Assembly: GCF_014202335.1 (NCBI RefSeq)
Contig: NZ_JACHGP010000012.1
Span: 186,001 to 250,000 of the forward strand
DNA length: 64,000 nucleotides
Direction: 5' to 3'
Source of the DNA: Mycobacterium sp. AZCC_0083
GTDB lineage: Bacteria > Actinomycetota > Actinomycetes > Mycobacteriales > Mycobacteriaceae
Part shown: piece by piece, positions 51,181-59,881 of the stretch
Layout: each line of letters begins with the position of its first letter
How positions within the stretch are numbered: position 1 is the first letter of the stretch
The notes under the pieces: model-generated
What the model saw: the letters and a program-made list of their open reading frames with translations, nothing else
What the model was told of the DNA's origin: nothing
The model's database searches: none
Program-made: the position numbers and the translations under genes

Positions 51181-52154
51181 GTATTTCGCTCCCGTTGTAA
51201 ATCCGATTCGACCATTGCAACGACAATTTCATGGAATGACTTCGTGGGCTTCCAGCCAAGTGACTCCCACGCCTTCGTCGCATCACCGACCATGGCAGCC
51301 CGCTCGGCGGGCCGAATGAAGCTCTCGTCGCTGCTCACCAATTCTTGCCAATCGCTGATGCCCGCGACGGCGAATGCGGCGGCGACGAAGTCCGCGATCG
51401 AATGTGCAACGCCGGTGGCGACCACGAAATCGTCGCCCTTGCCGTGCACCGCCATCCGGTACATGGCATCGACGAAATCCGGTGCCCAGCCCCAGTCGCG
51501 CCGGACGCTGAGATCACCGAGTACCAGGCGGTCCTGCCTGCCCGCTGCGATGTCGGCAACAGCCGTGGTGATCTTGCGCGTCACGTAGCGGGTGGGACGG
51601 CGCGGTGATTCGTGGTTGTAGAGGATCGCGTTGGACGCCTCGAGGCCGCGAGCCCGGTAGACCTGACACAGACTGTGGCCCAACACCTTCGATGCCCCAT
51701 ACGGTGAGATCGGACGTATCGGGGTGGCTTCGGTCTGCGGCGAGTCGGGCGAACCCGCGAAGATCTCGCAGCTCGACGCATTCACGAAGACGATCGACTT
51801 GCCGGTGCGGTCCTGCGTCCGCACGCAGGCGTCGAGCAGCGCCGCCGTCGACAGCGCGTTCACCTCGGTGGCGTAGACCGGGTTCTCCCACGAAGCCGCC
51901 ACCGACGACATCCCGGCGAGGTGAAACACGAAGTCGGGCTCGACGGCGTCGACGACGGCCGCAACGGACTCGGCGTCGGTCAGGCGGGCAGGGTGGATGG
52001 TGACCGCAGGCCGGACGTCCGTCGGCTTCGTACCGCCGCGCACTACGCCATGCACGTCGATGGCTTCCCGCAGTAGCTGGTCTGCGAGGTAGTGGCCATC
52101 CTGACCGGTGATGCCCGTGATGACGGCGGTGGCTCCTGCGGTCATGTCGGCCAT
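51177..52154 (-). CDS. gmd: GDP-mannose 4,6-dehydratase
   Basis: It turns GDP-mannose into GDP-4-keto-6-deoxymannose. The 325 residues show VITGITGQDGHYLADQLL (NADP site), FHLAGMSSV, NASSCEIFAG, SPYGASK (Tyr-x3-Lys), the GMD-specific NHESPRR and VTRKI block, and RRDWGWAPDFVDAMY. Two starts are possible: ATG 52154 (13-nt overlap with the upstream gene) or ATG 52145 (ATGA overlap). No reductase or fucose synthase is next to it, so the final deoxysugar is unclear. Its substrate comes from the manA-pmmA-manB route in this window. Confidence 0.88.
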   Translation of the reverse strand: MADMTAGATAVITGITGQDGHYLADQLLREAIDVHGVVRGGTKPTDVRPAVTIHPARLTDAESVAAVVDAVEPDFVFHLAGMSSVAASWENPVYATEVNALSTAALLDACVRTQDRTGKSIVFVNASSCEIFAGSPDSPQTEATPIRPISPYGASKVLGHSLCQVYRARGLEASNAILYNHESPRRPTRYVTRKITTAVADIAAGRQDRLVLGDLSVRRDWGWAPDFVDAMYRMAVHGKGDDFVVATGVAHSIADFVAAAFAVAGISDWQELVSSDESFIRPAERAAMVGDATKAWESLGWKPTKSFHEIVVAMVESDLQRERNT

Positions 52155-53332
52155 CCCGCGAGATCGTCCACTGCCGCATAGAGCGCCTCGGCGTACTGCT
52201 CTTCGGTGAACTGGTCGACGTGACGACGAACCTTGTCAGGGTCGAAGGAGGACGTCTCGAATCGATCGAGCGCCTCGGCGATCGCGACCGCTTCGGGTTC
52301 GTCGAAGTAGATCCCGGTGATGCCCTCGTGCACGGTGTCGAGGAATCCGCCCCAGCGCAGTACGACGCTGGGCTTTCCCCACACCCCTGCCTCGATCGGG
52401 GTCAACCCGTAATCCTCGTGGCTCGCGGCGAGCAGCGCCCGGCAATTCTTGTACAGCCAAGACATCTGGCCGTCGGTGAGGTCGCTCAGCATCAGCACGT
52501 TGGGGGTCTTGCCCGCTGCGATCCGCTCCGCGTCAGGGCCGCGACCGACAACCACCAAGCGCTGCGGGCGGCCTGCGAAGGCGCCGACGACGGCGTCGAC
52601 GTTCTTGTACGGCAGAAGCCGGGAGACGCACAGGTAGAAGGCCTCGTCGGGATCCGACTCGCCGTCCGCGGACAACCACCTCAACAACTCCGGGATCGGT
52701 TCCGTCGTAGCGTCTCGCGACATCGCCACGGGAGGAAACAGCACATCGGCCGAGATTCCGTAGGCATCGGCGATCCGGCGCTGGACGACGGAGGACACTG
52801 CCAAGTAGCGGTCGCACGACAAGGCCGCACGGCGGTCCCATGCCCGCATTCGTCCCGACGTCGCGGCGAGAACGGTGCGCTTCAACAGGCCGCTGTCCTC
52901 GCCGAGATACATGTCGGGCAGGTACAGCCAGCGGGCCGGCGAGTGGCAGTGCACCAACTTTCGGCCGGTGGTCGTGAATCCGTGTGCCCAACCGCTCGAA
53001 CTGGTCAGCACCACGTCGGCATCCACGTGCATCGCGTTCGCCGCAAAGGGCAGAATTGGCAGAGCCGCCCGATGGTGCTTGCGAAAGACCGCCAGCGAAT
53101 TGAACCGAGACACCCGAATGTCGCGCTCAGCGAATTCCGGATAAGTGTTCGCGGGGTCGTACAGCAACGTGTATATCGGCGCGTCGGGAAACGCGCGGCT
53201 CATCGAGAGGACGACCTTCTCGGCGCCCCCGCGCTGGGTCAGATAATCGTGGGCAATCGCTACGCGTGGTCCGTCAACGCCGTTGTAACTGCCGACAGGA
53301 CGCACGCTGTACTTCCCTCTCGAACGTGTCAT
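52142..53332 (-). CDS. Glycosyltransferase, GT4 family (WbaZ/mannosyltransferase-like)
   Basis: 396 residues from ATG 53332; in-frame starts also exist at 53392 and 53419, and no clear ribosome site decides. GT-B features: VAIAHDYLTQRGGAEKVVLSM (acceptor loop), VHCHSPARWLYLPD, FYLCVSRLLPYKNVDAVVGAF, LVVVGRGPD and AASHEDYGLTPIEAGVWGKPSVVLRWGGFLDTV (the E-x7-E type donor loop). It is close to mannosyltransferases that open repeat-unit synthesis. It is the first gene of the 53332-48106 group. Confidence 0.87.
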   Translation of the reverse strand: MTRSRGKYSVRPVGSYNGVDGPRVAIAHDYLTQRGGAEKVVLSMSRAFPDAPIYTLLYDPANTYPEFAERDIRVSRFNSLAVFRKHHRAALPILPFAANAMHVDADVVLTSSSGWAHGFTTTGRKLVHCHSPARWLYLPDMYLGEDSGLLKRTVLAATSGRMRAWDRRAALSCDRYLAVSSVVQRRIADAYGISADVLFPPVAMSRDATTEPIPELLRWLSADGESDPDEAFYLCVSRLLPYKNVDAVVGAFAGRPQRLVVVGRGPDAERIAAGKTPNVLMLSDLTDGQMSWLYKNCRALLAASHEDYGLTPIEAGVWGKPSVVLRWGGFLDTVHEGITGIYFDEPEAVAIAEALDRFETSSFDPDKVRRHVDQFTEEQYAEALYAAVDDLAGWPT

Positions 53333-53520
53333 TATTGCGGATGGTCGCGACCCCAACTCGGCCGACGCATCGACGTGTCCATAAAACCGCATAATGGGAT
53401 CAGTTACAACTCCTGGCAAACTTTCGCAGGTCGACCCGTCGTCGTGTCGGGTGCCCTCGGCGCGGCCTTCTTAAGACCTGACTAAGAGCGCGGGGCGCTT
53501 TGTGACTACCATCGCTACCC

Positions 53521-55149
53521 ATGACGAGTGTTACCGAACCGGCGGCCGAACACCAGATCGACATCCACACCACCGCCGGCAAGCTGGCCGACCTCCGCAA
53601 ACGGACCGACGAGACGCTGCACCCGGTGGGCGAGGCGGCCGTCGAGAAAGTGCACGCCAAGGGCAAGCTGACCGCGCGCGAGCGCATCTACGCCCTGCTC
53701 GACGATGACTCGTTCGTCGAACTCGACGCGCTGGCCAAGCACCGCAGCACCAACTTCGGACTTGGCGACAACCGTCCGCTCGGAGACGGTGTCGTCACCG
53801 GTTACGGCACCATCGACGGTCGCGACGTCTGCATCTTCAGCCAGGACGCGACGGTGTTCGGCGGCAGCCTCGGCGAGGTCTACGGCGAGAAGATCGTCAA
53901 GGTGCAGGAGCTCGCCCTCAAGACGGGCCGCCCGCTGATCGGCATCAACGACGGCGCAGGCGCGCGCATCCAGGAGGGCGTCGTCTCCCTTGGGCTCTAC
54001 AGCCGGATCTTCCGCAACAACATCCTGGCCTCCGGTGTCATCCCGCAGATCTCGCTGATCATGGGCGCCGCCGCGGGCGGGCACGTCTACTCCCCCGCCT
54101 TGACCGACTTCGTCATCATGGTCGACCAGACCAGCCAGATGTTCATCACCGGACCCGACGTCATCAAGACGGTCACGGGCGAGGAAGTGACCATGGAGGA
54201 GCTGGGCGGCGCGCACACCCACATGGCCAAGTCGGGCACGGCGCACTACGTCGCCTCCGGCGAGCAGGACGCCTTCGAATACGTCCGCGACCTGCTGAGC
54301 TACCTGCCCCCCAACAGCGCAGCCGAGCCGCCGCGCTACCCGGCCCCTCCGCACCCCGGCGCCGTCGAGGACAACCTCACCGAGGAGGACCTCGAGCTCG
54401 ACACGCTGATCCCGGACTCCCCCAACCAGCCCTACGACATGCACGAGGTCATCACCAGGATTCTCGACGACGACGAGTTCCTCGAGGTTCAGTCCGGGTA
54501 CGCGACCAACATCATCGTCGGGTTCGGTCGCGTCGACGGCCGCCCGGTGGGCATCGTGGCCAACCAGCCCACCCAGTTCGCCGGCTGCCTGGACATCAAC
54601 GCCTCGGAGAAGGCCGCCCGGTTCGTGCGGACGTGCGACTGCTTCAACATCCCGATCGTCATGCTGGTGGACGTGCCTGGCTTCCTGCCTGGCACCGACC
54701 AGGAGTTCAACGGCATCATCCGCCGCGGCGCCAAGCTGCTCTACGCCTACGGCGAGGCCACCGTCGCCAAGATCACCGTGATCACCCGCAAGGCCTACGG
54801 CGGCGCGTACTGCGTGATGGGGTCCAAGGACATGGGCTGCGACGTCAACGTCGCATGGCCGACCGCTCAGATCGCCGTGATGGGTGCGTCCGGTGCCGTC
54901 GGCTTCGTCTACCGCTCCCAGCTCAAGGAAGCCGCAAGCAAGGGCGAGGACGTCGACTCGCTGCGGCTGGAACTCCAGCAGGACTACGAGGACACCCTCG
55001 TCAACCCGTACGTCGCCGCCGAGCGGGGTTATGTCGACGCGGTCATCCCGCCGTCCCACACCCGCGGTTACATCTCGGCCGCGCTGCGGCTGCTGGAGCG
55101 CAAGATCGTGCAGCTGCCGCCCAAGAAGCACGGCAACATTCCGCTGTGA
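53521..55149 (+). CDS. accD5: Propionyl/acyl-CoA carboxylase beta subunit
   Basis: The 542 residues hold the two carboxyltransferase halves: LVVGINDGAGARIQEGVVSL-type first domain (read as LIGINDGAGARIQEGV) and LVDVPGFLPGTDQEFNGIIRRGAKLL in the second, followed by ITRKAYGGAYCVMGSKDMG. It joins AccA3 and AccE5 to carboxylate propionyl-CoA to methylmalonyl-CoA for branched lipids. It corresponds to Rv3280. The 188-nt leader (53333-53520) has a small AGCGC/GCGCT hairpin at 53487-53499. Confidence 0.96.
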   Translation: MTSVTEPAAEHQIDIHTTAGKLADLRKRTDETLHPVGEAAVEKVHAKGKLTARERIYALLDDDSFVELDALAKHRSTNFGLGDNRPLGDGVVTGYGTIDGRDVCIFSQDATVFGGSLGEVYGEKIVKVQELALKTGRPLIGINDGAGARIQEGVVSLGLYSRIFRNNILASGVIPQISLIMGAAAGGHVYSPALTDFVIMVDQTSQMFITGPDVIKTVTGEEVTMEELGGAHTHMAKSGTAHYVASGEQDAFEYVRDLLSYLPPNSAAEPPRYPAPPHPGAVEDNLTEEDLELDTLIPDSPNQPYDMHEVITRILDDDEFLEVQSGYATNIIVGFGRVDGRPVGIVANQPTQFAGCLDINASEKAARFVRTCDCFNIPIVMLVDVPGFLPGTDQEFNGIIRRGAKLLYAYGEATVAKITVITRKAYGGAYCVMGSKDMGCDVNVAWPTAQIAVMGASGAVGFVYRSQLKEAASKGEDVDSLRLELQQDYEDTLVNPYVAAERGYVDAVIPPSHTRGYISAALRLLERKIVQLPPKKHGNIPL

Positions 55150-55382
55150 GTGCCGAGGAGAGCGAACCCACCGTGACCGAGATCAAGATCGTCAAGGGCA
55201 AGCCCACCGACGAAGAGGTGGCTGCGCTGGTGACCGTGCTGGCAGGCGCATCGGGTGGTGGGCAGGTGGACGAGGGACCGCAGATCGTCGACCTGTGGGG
55301 CCACCCGGTCGACAAGCTGCGCTACTCGGCCATCAGTTGGGAGCGCATCACACGGGTGGAGCGCACGCACCTTCGTCGATGA
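55146..55382 (+). CDS. accE5: Acyl-CoA carboxylase epsilon subunit
   Basis: 78 residues from the GTG at 55146, which overlaps the accD5 stop by 4 nt. The epsilon-subunit core is visible: IKIVKGKPTDEEVAALVTVL and a short acidic linker. It holds AccD5 and AccA3 together. The C-terminal half (WGHPVDKLRYSAISWERI) is of the mycobacterial Rv3281 type. The longer N-terminal extension of the M. tuberculosis protein is absent. Its stop overlaps maf by 4 nt. Confidence 0.9.
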   Translation: MSAEESEPTVTEIKIVKGKPTDEEVAALVTVLAGASGGGQVDEGPQIVDLWGHPVDKLRYSAISWERITRVERTHLRR

Positions 55383-56020
55383 CACGTGTCGTGCTGGCCT
55401 CGGCCTCGCCGGGCCGGCTACAGGTGCTGCGCCAGGCGGGTATCCACCCTCTGGTAATCGTGTCGGGTGTCGACGAGGACCTGATCGTCGCGGGGCTTGG
55501 CGCAAGTCCGTCCGCTGGTGACACCGTCTGCGCACTCGCCACCGCCAAGGCCGATCAGGTCGCAAGCGAGCTCGATCCAGCGTTGGCCGCCGACTGCGTG
55601 GTGCTGGGCTGCGACTCGATGCTGTTCATCGACGGCGAACTGCGCGGCAAGCCGGCCGACGCCGACGCCGCGCGCGCCGCATGGGCGACGATGGTCGGAC
55701 GATCGGGTGAGCTGTACACCGGACACTCCGCAATACGTGTGCGCGGCGGAGCCGTGGTGCATCGCGCATCTCAATTCAGTTGCACCACAGTCTATTTCGG
55801 CACACCCACCGACGAGGACCTGAGCGCCTACCTGGCCAGCGGCGAGCCACTGCGGGTGGCAGGGGCATTCACCCTCGACGGCCTTGGCGGCTGGTTCGTC
55901 GAACGCATCGATGGCGATCCGTCCAACGTGATCGGGATCAGCCTGCCGCTGACCCGACGCATGCTCGAGAGCGCGGGCCTGTCGATTTCCACGCTGTGGC
56001 AAGCGAACCCGGTTACCTGA
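55379..56020 (+). CDS. maf: Maf-type nucleoside triphosphate pyrophosphatase
   Basis: ATG at 55379 overlaps the accE5 stop and gives 213 residues. Motifs: VLASASPGRLQVLRQAGI at the start, VLGCDSMLFIDGELRGKP with the catalytic Asp, and DGLGGWFVERIDGDPSNVIGISLPL at the end. It removes pyrophosphate from unusual nucleotides. It corresponds to Rv3282. Confidence 0.94.
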   Translation: MTRVVLASASPGRLQVLRQAGIHPLVIVSGVDEDLIVAGLGASPSAGDTVCALATAKADQVASELDPALAADCVVLGCDSMLFIDGELRGKPADADAARAAWATMVGRSGELYTGHSAIRVRGGAVVHRASQFSCTTVYFGTPTDEDLSAYLASGEPLRVAGAFTLDGLGGWFVERIDGDPSNVIGISLPLTRRMLESAGLSISTLWQANPVT

Positions 56021-56023
56021 GCG

Positions 56024-57004
56024 CTACATCAGGTCGTTGGCGGGCACGTCGTCGCGATGTTCGCGGTACCACGCCACCGTCCGCTCCAGGCCGTCATCGA
56101 GGCCGACGGCCGGTGACCAGCCAAGCGCGCGCATCTTGGTGATGTCGGGGCAGCGCCGCGGGGTGCCACCCGCCTGAAGCTCGCCTGGCTGGATGTCCAG
56201 GTCGATGCCGACGATCTTGCCGATGCGGGCGGCGAGGTCGCGAATGCTGACTTCCTCGTCGCTGCCGATGTGGTAAACCTCGCGGTGGCCGCCCTTTTCG
56301 TACATCGTCAGGATGCCCTCGACGATGTCGTCGACGTAGCAGAACGAGCGGGTCTCGGTGCCGTCACCCTGAATCGGGAACGCGCCATCGCCTGCGTCCT
56401 GGGCAGCCAGCGCCCGCAGGATGAACTGGGGCTCGACGTGCTTCCAGCCCATGTTCGGCCCAAACACGTTGTGCGGCCGGAAGACCTGCACCTGACGGTA
56501 GTGATCCTGACCGTAGTTGAACGCGATCAGCTCGCTGACGATCTTGGAACCGCCATAGGAGAATCTGGGGTTGAGGCTGTCGGGCAGCATCAACGGAATG
56601 GTCTCGGGAGTTGGGACCAGTGCAGGCGTCTGATAGACCTCCGCGGTCGACGCCACCACCAGGTCCGGCACGCCGACCTCACGGCCGGCGTTGACCACGG
56701 CGAGCGCGCCCCGCAGGCCGACGTCGAGCACCAGTTCCGGTCTCTTGTAGAAGTTCTCGGTGCCGTTGATGGCCGCGAGGTGCATCACCACCTCCGCGCC
56801 CTTGAATGCACCCTCGAGGGCGTCCTGATCGCGCACGTCGCAGGTGAACAGCTCGACGTCGTCGGCGACCTCGGCGAACCGGCTGGCGTCGCCGCGCACC
56901 ATCGAGTCGACCACGACGACGTCCCAGCCGTCATGTACCAGGCGCTTGACCAGGTAGGCGCCGATGAATCCGCCACCGCCAGTGACGACTACGCGCTTAG
57001 CCAT
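56024..57004 (-). CDS. NDP-sugar epimerase/dehydratase, SDR family
   Basis: ATG at 57004 gives 326 residues. Extended short-chain dehydrogenase: VVVTGGGGFIGAYLVKRL (NAD site), VMHLAAINGTENFY, VVASTAEVYQTP, SYGGSKIVSELI (Tyr-x3-Lys) and FRPHNVFGPNMGW. Probably an epimerase acting on UDP- or GDP-sugars. It overlaps the sugar dehydrogenase gene by 8 nt. The pair lies between maf and sseA, which are neighbours in M. tuberculosis. Confidence 0.88.
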   Translation of the reverse strand: MAKRVVVTGGGGFIGAYLVKRLVHDGWDVVVVDSMVRGDASRFAEVADDVELFTCDVRDQDALEGAFKGAEVVMHLAAINGTENFYKRPELVLDVGLRGALAVVNAGREVGVPDLVVASTAEVYQTPALVPTPETIPLMLPDSLNPRFSYGGSKIVSELIAFNYGQDHYRQVQVFRPHNVFGPNMGWKHVEPQFILRALAAQDAGDGAFPIQGDGTETRSFCYVDDIVEGILTMYEKGGHREVYHIGSDEEVSIRDLAARIGKIVGIDLDIQPGELQAGGTPRRCPDITKMRALGWSPAVGLDDGLERTVAWYREHRDDVPANDLM

Positions 57005-58343
57005 TGGACGGCGCCGTTCCGCGCCGGCCGACGGCGAAGTAGGACGCACCCAGTTCGGAGGTGGGCAGGTGGCTGAAGTGGTTCCAGTAGTCGTACACGA
57101 AGCCATCGGGGCTCATGAACTCGTTGATGGTGCGGGGCGAGATCGTGCCAAGCGACGGATGGTTGTTGGCGATCACCACCACCGAAGCTCCGCTGACCGC
57201 GTCACCGAAGCGGCTGAAGACCTGCTCGTCGGGGAACTCCGCGGCCAGCACCTCCTGTGGCGTGATCGGATCGTAGACACCGATCTGGGCGTCCGGATGC
57301 GCCTTCTTCAGCGCGTCGAGCACCTTGATCGACATCGAGCCACGCAGGTCGCTGGTCTCGGGCTGACCCTTGAAGGCCATGCCGAGGATGTTGATCTTCA
57401 GCGGACCGGCGAGCTCACGCCGCTCGATCTCGCTGCTGATGAAGTCGACGGTCTCCTGCGGCTGGCGCTCGTTGACCAGACGTCCCGCCCCGGTGATCTC
57501 CAGCGAGATGCCGCGAGTGCGGGCGCTCTCCATCAGGATGTGCGGATCCTTCTCCAGGCACGGGCCGCCGACCAGGCCAGGAAGCGGGATGTTCGTGCGG
57601 TTGTAACCCAGCTTGCCGGCGGAGATGACCTCGTGGGCGCTGACGCCGAACGCGTCGCACACCCGGGCAACCTCGTTGGCGAACGCGAACTGGACGTCGC
57701 GGAAGGTGTTGCTCACCAGCTTGATGATCTCGGCGGTCTCGATACCCGACACCAGCACGATGGAGCTGGTCAGTCTGCGGAACACGGCGGCGGCCCGATC
57801 GGCGACGGCCTGATCGTCGGCGCCGACGATCTGCGGCAACTCACGCAGTTCCTGCAGGGCCTTGCCCTCCAGGGTGCGCTCCGGGCACATGGCGATGTCG
57901 AACTTCTTGCCGCTGGCGGCCAGGATCGGGGACACCACGTCGCGGGTGGTGCCGATCTTGACCGTCGAACGGAGGATGACCAGGGCGCCGTCGCGCATGT
58001 TCGCGGCGATGTCCCGGGCGGCCGCCTCGATCATGTCGACGCGCGCCACGCCGTCCTGTGCCAGCGGTGTGCCGACCGTGATGATGTACGTGCTGCATGT
58101 GAAACTGTCGTCGAACTTCTCCGCGGCCATGAGTTTCTGCGACTTCGTGACCCCGGCGAGCGCGTCGGGCAGACCCGTCTCGGTGAAGTGCGGGACGCCC
58201 TCATTGGTCAGATCGACGAGATCTTTTCGCTTCTCGATCCCGATGACCGAGTTGCCCGCCTCGGCAAGCACGGTGGCCAACGTGAGGCCGACGTAGCCGA
58301 GCCCGACGATTCCGACATCGAAATTTGCTGGCAAACTCATCAT
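56997..58343 (-). CDS. Nucleotide-sugar 6-dehydrogenase (UDP-glucose/UDP-ManNAc type)
   Basis: 448 residues with the three parts of the family: the NAD domain (VGIVGLGYVGLTLATVLAEAG), the central dimer domain with IKLVSNTFRDVQFAFANEVARV, and the C-terminal domain. The catalytic Cys lies in GLVGGPCLEKDPHIL. It oxidises the C6 alcohol of a UDP-sugar to a uronic acid. Both WecC-type (UDP-ManNAc) and UGD-type substrates are possible. With its epimerase partner it could supply a uronic acid to the nearby glycan island. Confidence 0.88.
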   Translation of the reverse strand: MMSLPANFDVGIVGLGYVGLTLATVLAEAGNSVIGIEKRKDLVDLTNEGVPHFTETGLPDALAGVTKSQKLMAAEKFDDSFTCSTYIITVGTPLAQDGVARVDMIEAAARDIAANMRDGALVILRSTVKIGTTRDVVSPILAASGKKFDIAMCPERTLEGKALQELRELPQIVGADDQAVADRAAAVFRRLTSSIVLVSGIETAEIIKLVSNTFRDVQFAFANEVARVCDAFGVSAHEVISAGKLGYNRTNIPLPGLVGGPCLEKDPHILMESARTRGISLEITGAGRLVNERQPQETVDFISSEIERRELAGPLKINILGMAFKGQPETSDLRGSMSIKVLDALKKAHPDAQIGVYDPITPQEVLAAEFPDEQVFSRFGDAVSGASVVVIANNHPSLGTISPRTINEFMSPDGFVYDYWNHFSHLPTSELGASYFAVGRRGTAPSNG

Positions 58344-58432
58344 TCCTCAGTTTCTACCTGATCGAACGTTGCGACAACAACTCAGAACCTTACTTGCTGA
58401 GTCACCGTTTGCGCGCGAGCTAGGCTCATGGT

Positions 58433-59329
58433 GTGCCGCTGCCCACAGATTCGCATCCCGCGTTTGCCGCCTACGCCCACCCCGATCGCCTGGTCACCGC
58501 CGACTGGCTGGCAGGCAACCTCGGCCGTCCCGGCCTTGCCATCGTCGAGTCCAACGAAGACGTGCTGCTCTACGACACCGGCCACGTCCCAGGCGCGGTG
58601 AAGATCGACTGGCACACCGATCTCAACGACCCCCACGTCCGCGACTACATCGATGGCACGCAGTTCGCCGCGCTGATGGATCGCAAGGGCATCAGCCGTG
58701 ACGACACGGTTGTGATCTACGGCGACAAGAGCAACTGGTGGGCGGCGTACGCGCTGTGGGTGTTCACCCTGTTCGGTCACCCCGACGTCCGGTTGCTCGA
58801 CGGCGGGCGTGATCTCTGGGTCAGCAACGGCCGCGACACCACTCTGGAGGTGCCGAGCAAGCACACCACGGGCTACCCGGTGGTCGACCGCGACGACGCC
58901 GCGATCCGGGCCTTCAGGGACGACGTCCTCGGCAAACTCGGGACCGAGCCGCTGATCGACGTCCGCTCACCGCTTGAGTACACCGGCGAGCGGACCCACA
59001 TGCCCGACTACCCAGAAGAGGGCGCGTTGCGCGGCGGTCACATCCCCACCGCGAAGTCGATCCCGTGGGGCAAGGCGGCCGACGACAACGGACGGTTCCG
59101 CAGCCGTGCCGAACTCGACGATCTGTACGGGTTCCTCACCTCGGATGACAAGACGGTCGTGTACTGCCGCATCGGCGAGCGGTCCAGCCACACCTGGTTC
59201 GTACTGACCCATCTGCTCGGGCTGCCCGGCGTGCGCAACTACGACGGCTCTTGGACCGAGTGGGGCAACGCGGTGCGCGTACCCGTCGCCGTCGGAACCG
59301 AACCAGGTGGAGCGCCCGGCGCCTCATGA
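58433..59329 (+). CDS. sseA: Thiosulfate sulfurtransferase
   Basis: 298 residues, GTG start. Two rhodanese domains: an inactive first (LAIVESNEDVLLYDTGHVPGA) and an active second with the catalytic Cys loop VYCRIGERSSHTW. CRIGER-type loops mark thiosulfate sulfurtransferases. It corresponds to Rv3283. Its stop overlaps the SufE-like gene by 4 nt. Confidence 0.95.
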   Translation: MPLPTDSHPAFAAYAHPDRLVTADWLAGNLGRPGLAIVESNEDVLLYDTGHVPGAVKIDWHTDLNDPHVRDYIDGTQFAALMDRKGISRDDTVVIYGDKSNWWAAYALWVFTLFGHPDVRLLDGGRDLWVSNGRDTTLEVPSKHTTGYPVVDRDDAAIRAFRDDVLGKLGTEPLIDVRSPLEYTGERTHMPDYPEEGALRGGHIPTAKSIPWGKAADDNGRFRSRAELDDLYGFLTSDDKTVVYCRIGERSSHTWFVLTHLLGLPGVRNYDGSWTEWGNAVRVPVAVGTEPGGAPGAS

Positions 59330-59754
59330 GTACGGTGTCTTCCCTTCCGGCCGCCTTAGCCGAGGTGGTGTCCGACTTCGCCGACATGCAGGGGCAGGAC
59401 AAGCTGCAGCTGCTGCTGGAGTTCGCGAACGAATTGCCGCCGCTGCCCGAAGATCTCGAAGAAGCGGCCATGGAGCCGGTGCCCGAGTGTCAGTCGCCGC
59501 TGTTCCTGCACGTCGACGCCTCGGACCGTGCGCACGTCCGGTTGTTCTTCAGCGCCCCTGCCGAGGCTCCGACGACGCGTGGGTTCGCCGCGATCCTGGC
59601 CGCCGGGCTCGACGATCACACGGCCGACGAGATCCTTGGCGTGCCCGACGACTTCTACTCCGAGTTGGGTCTCGCCGCGTTGATCAGCCCGCTGCGGCTG
59701 CGCGGCATGTCTGCCATGCTGGCGCGGATCAAGCGGCGCCTGCGCGCAGCCTGA
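59326..59754 (+). CDS. SufE-like sulfur acceptor
   Basis: 142 residues from ATG 59326. It fits the SufE fold: DKLQLLLEFANELPPLP at the start, the persulfide-carrying Cys in PVPECQSPLFLHVD, and FAAILAAGLDDHTADEILGVPDDF. It should accept sulfur from a desulfurase or from SseA. It corresponds to Rv3284 and is co-translated with sseA. Confidence 0.9.
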   Translation: MSTVSSLPAALAEVVSDFADMQGQDKLQLLLEFANELPPLPEDLEEAAMEPVPECQSPLFLHVDASDRAHVRLFFSAPAEAPTTRGFAAILAAGLDDHTADEILGVPDDFYSELGLAALISPLRLRGMSAMLARIKRRLRAA

Positions 59755-59765
59755 TCAACCGAGAT

Positions 59766-59793
59766 TTACCTACCCACCGGTAACCAATACCGG
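59766..59793. promoter_or_regulatory. Candidate operator upstream of accA3
   Basis: TTACC (59766-59770) and GGTAA (59779-59783) form an inverted repeat with 8-nt spacer; an overlapping second one is CCGGTA (59777-59782) with TACCGG (59788-59793). They lie about 90-115 nt before the accA3 start. A lipid-metabolism regulator could bind here; none is identified. Confidence 0.35.
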
Positions 59794-59881
59794 CTCGCCG
59801 GGGTTGGTGTCGCGCCCCTTAAACTGCGCGGGATACATTCTTAAAGACGTTTCTTAGAGACACATGCCATCAGGAGGCGCA

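Noticed and set aside
53515..55131. 538-residue frame antisense to accD5
   Set aside because: Antisense shadow of a strongly conserved gene.
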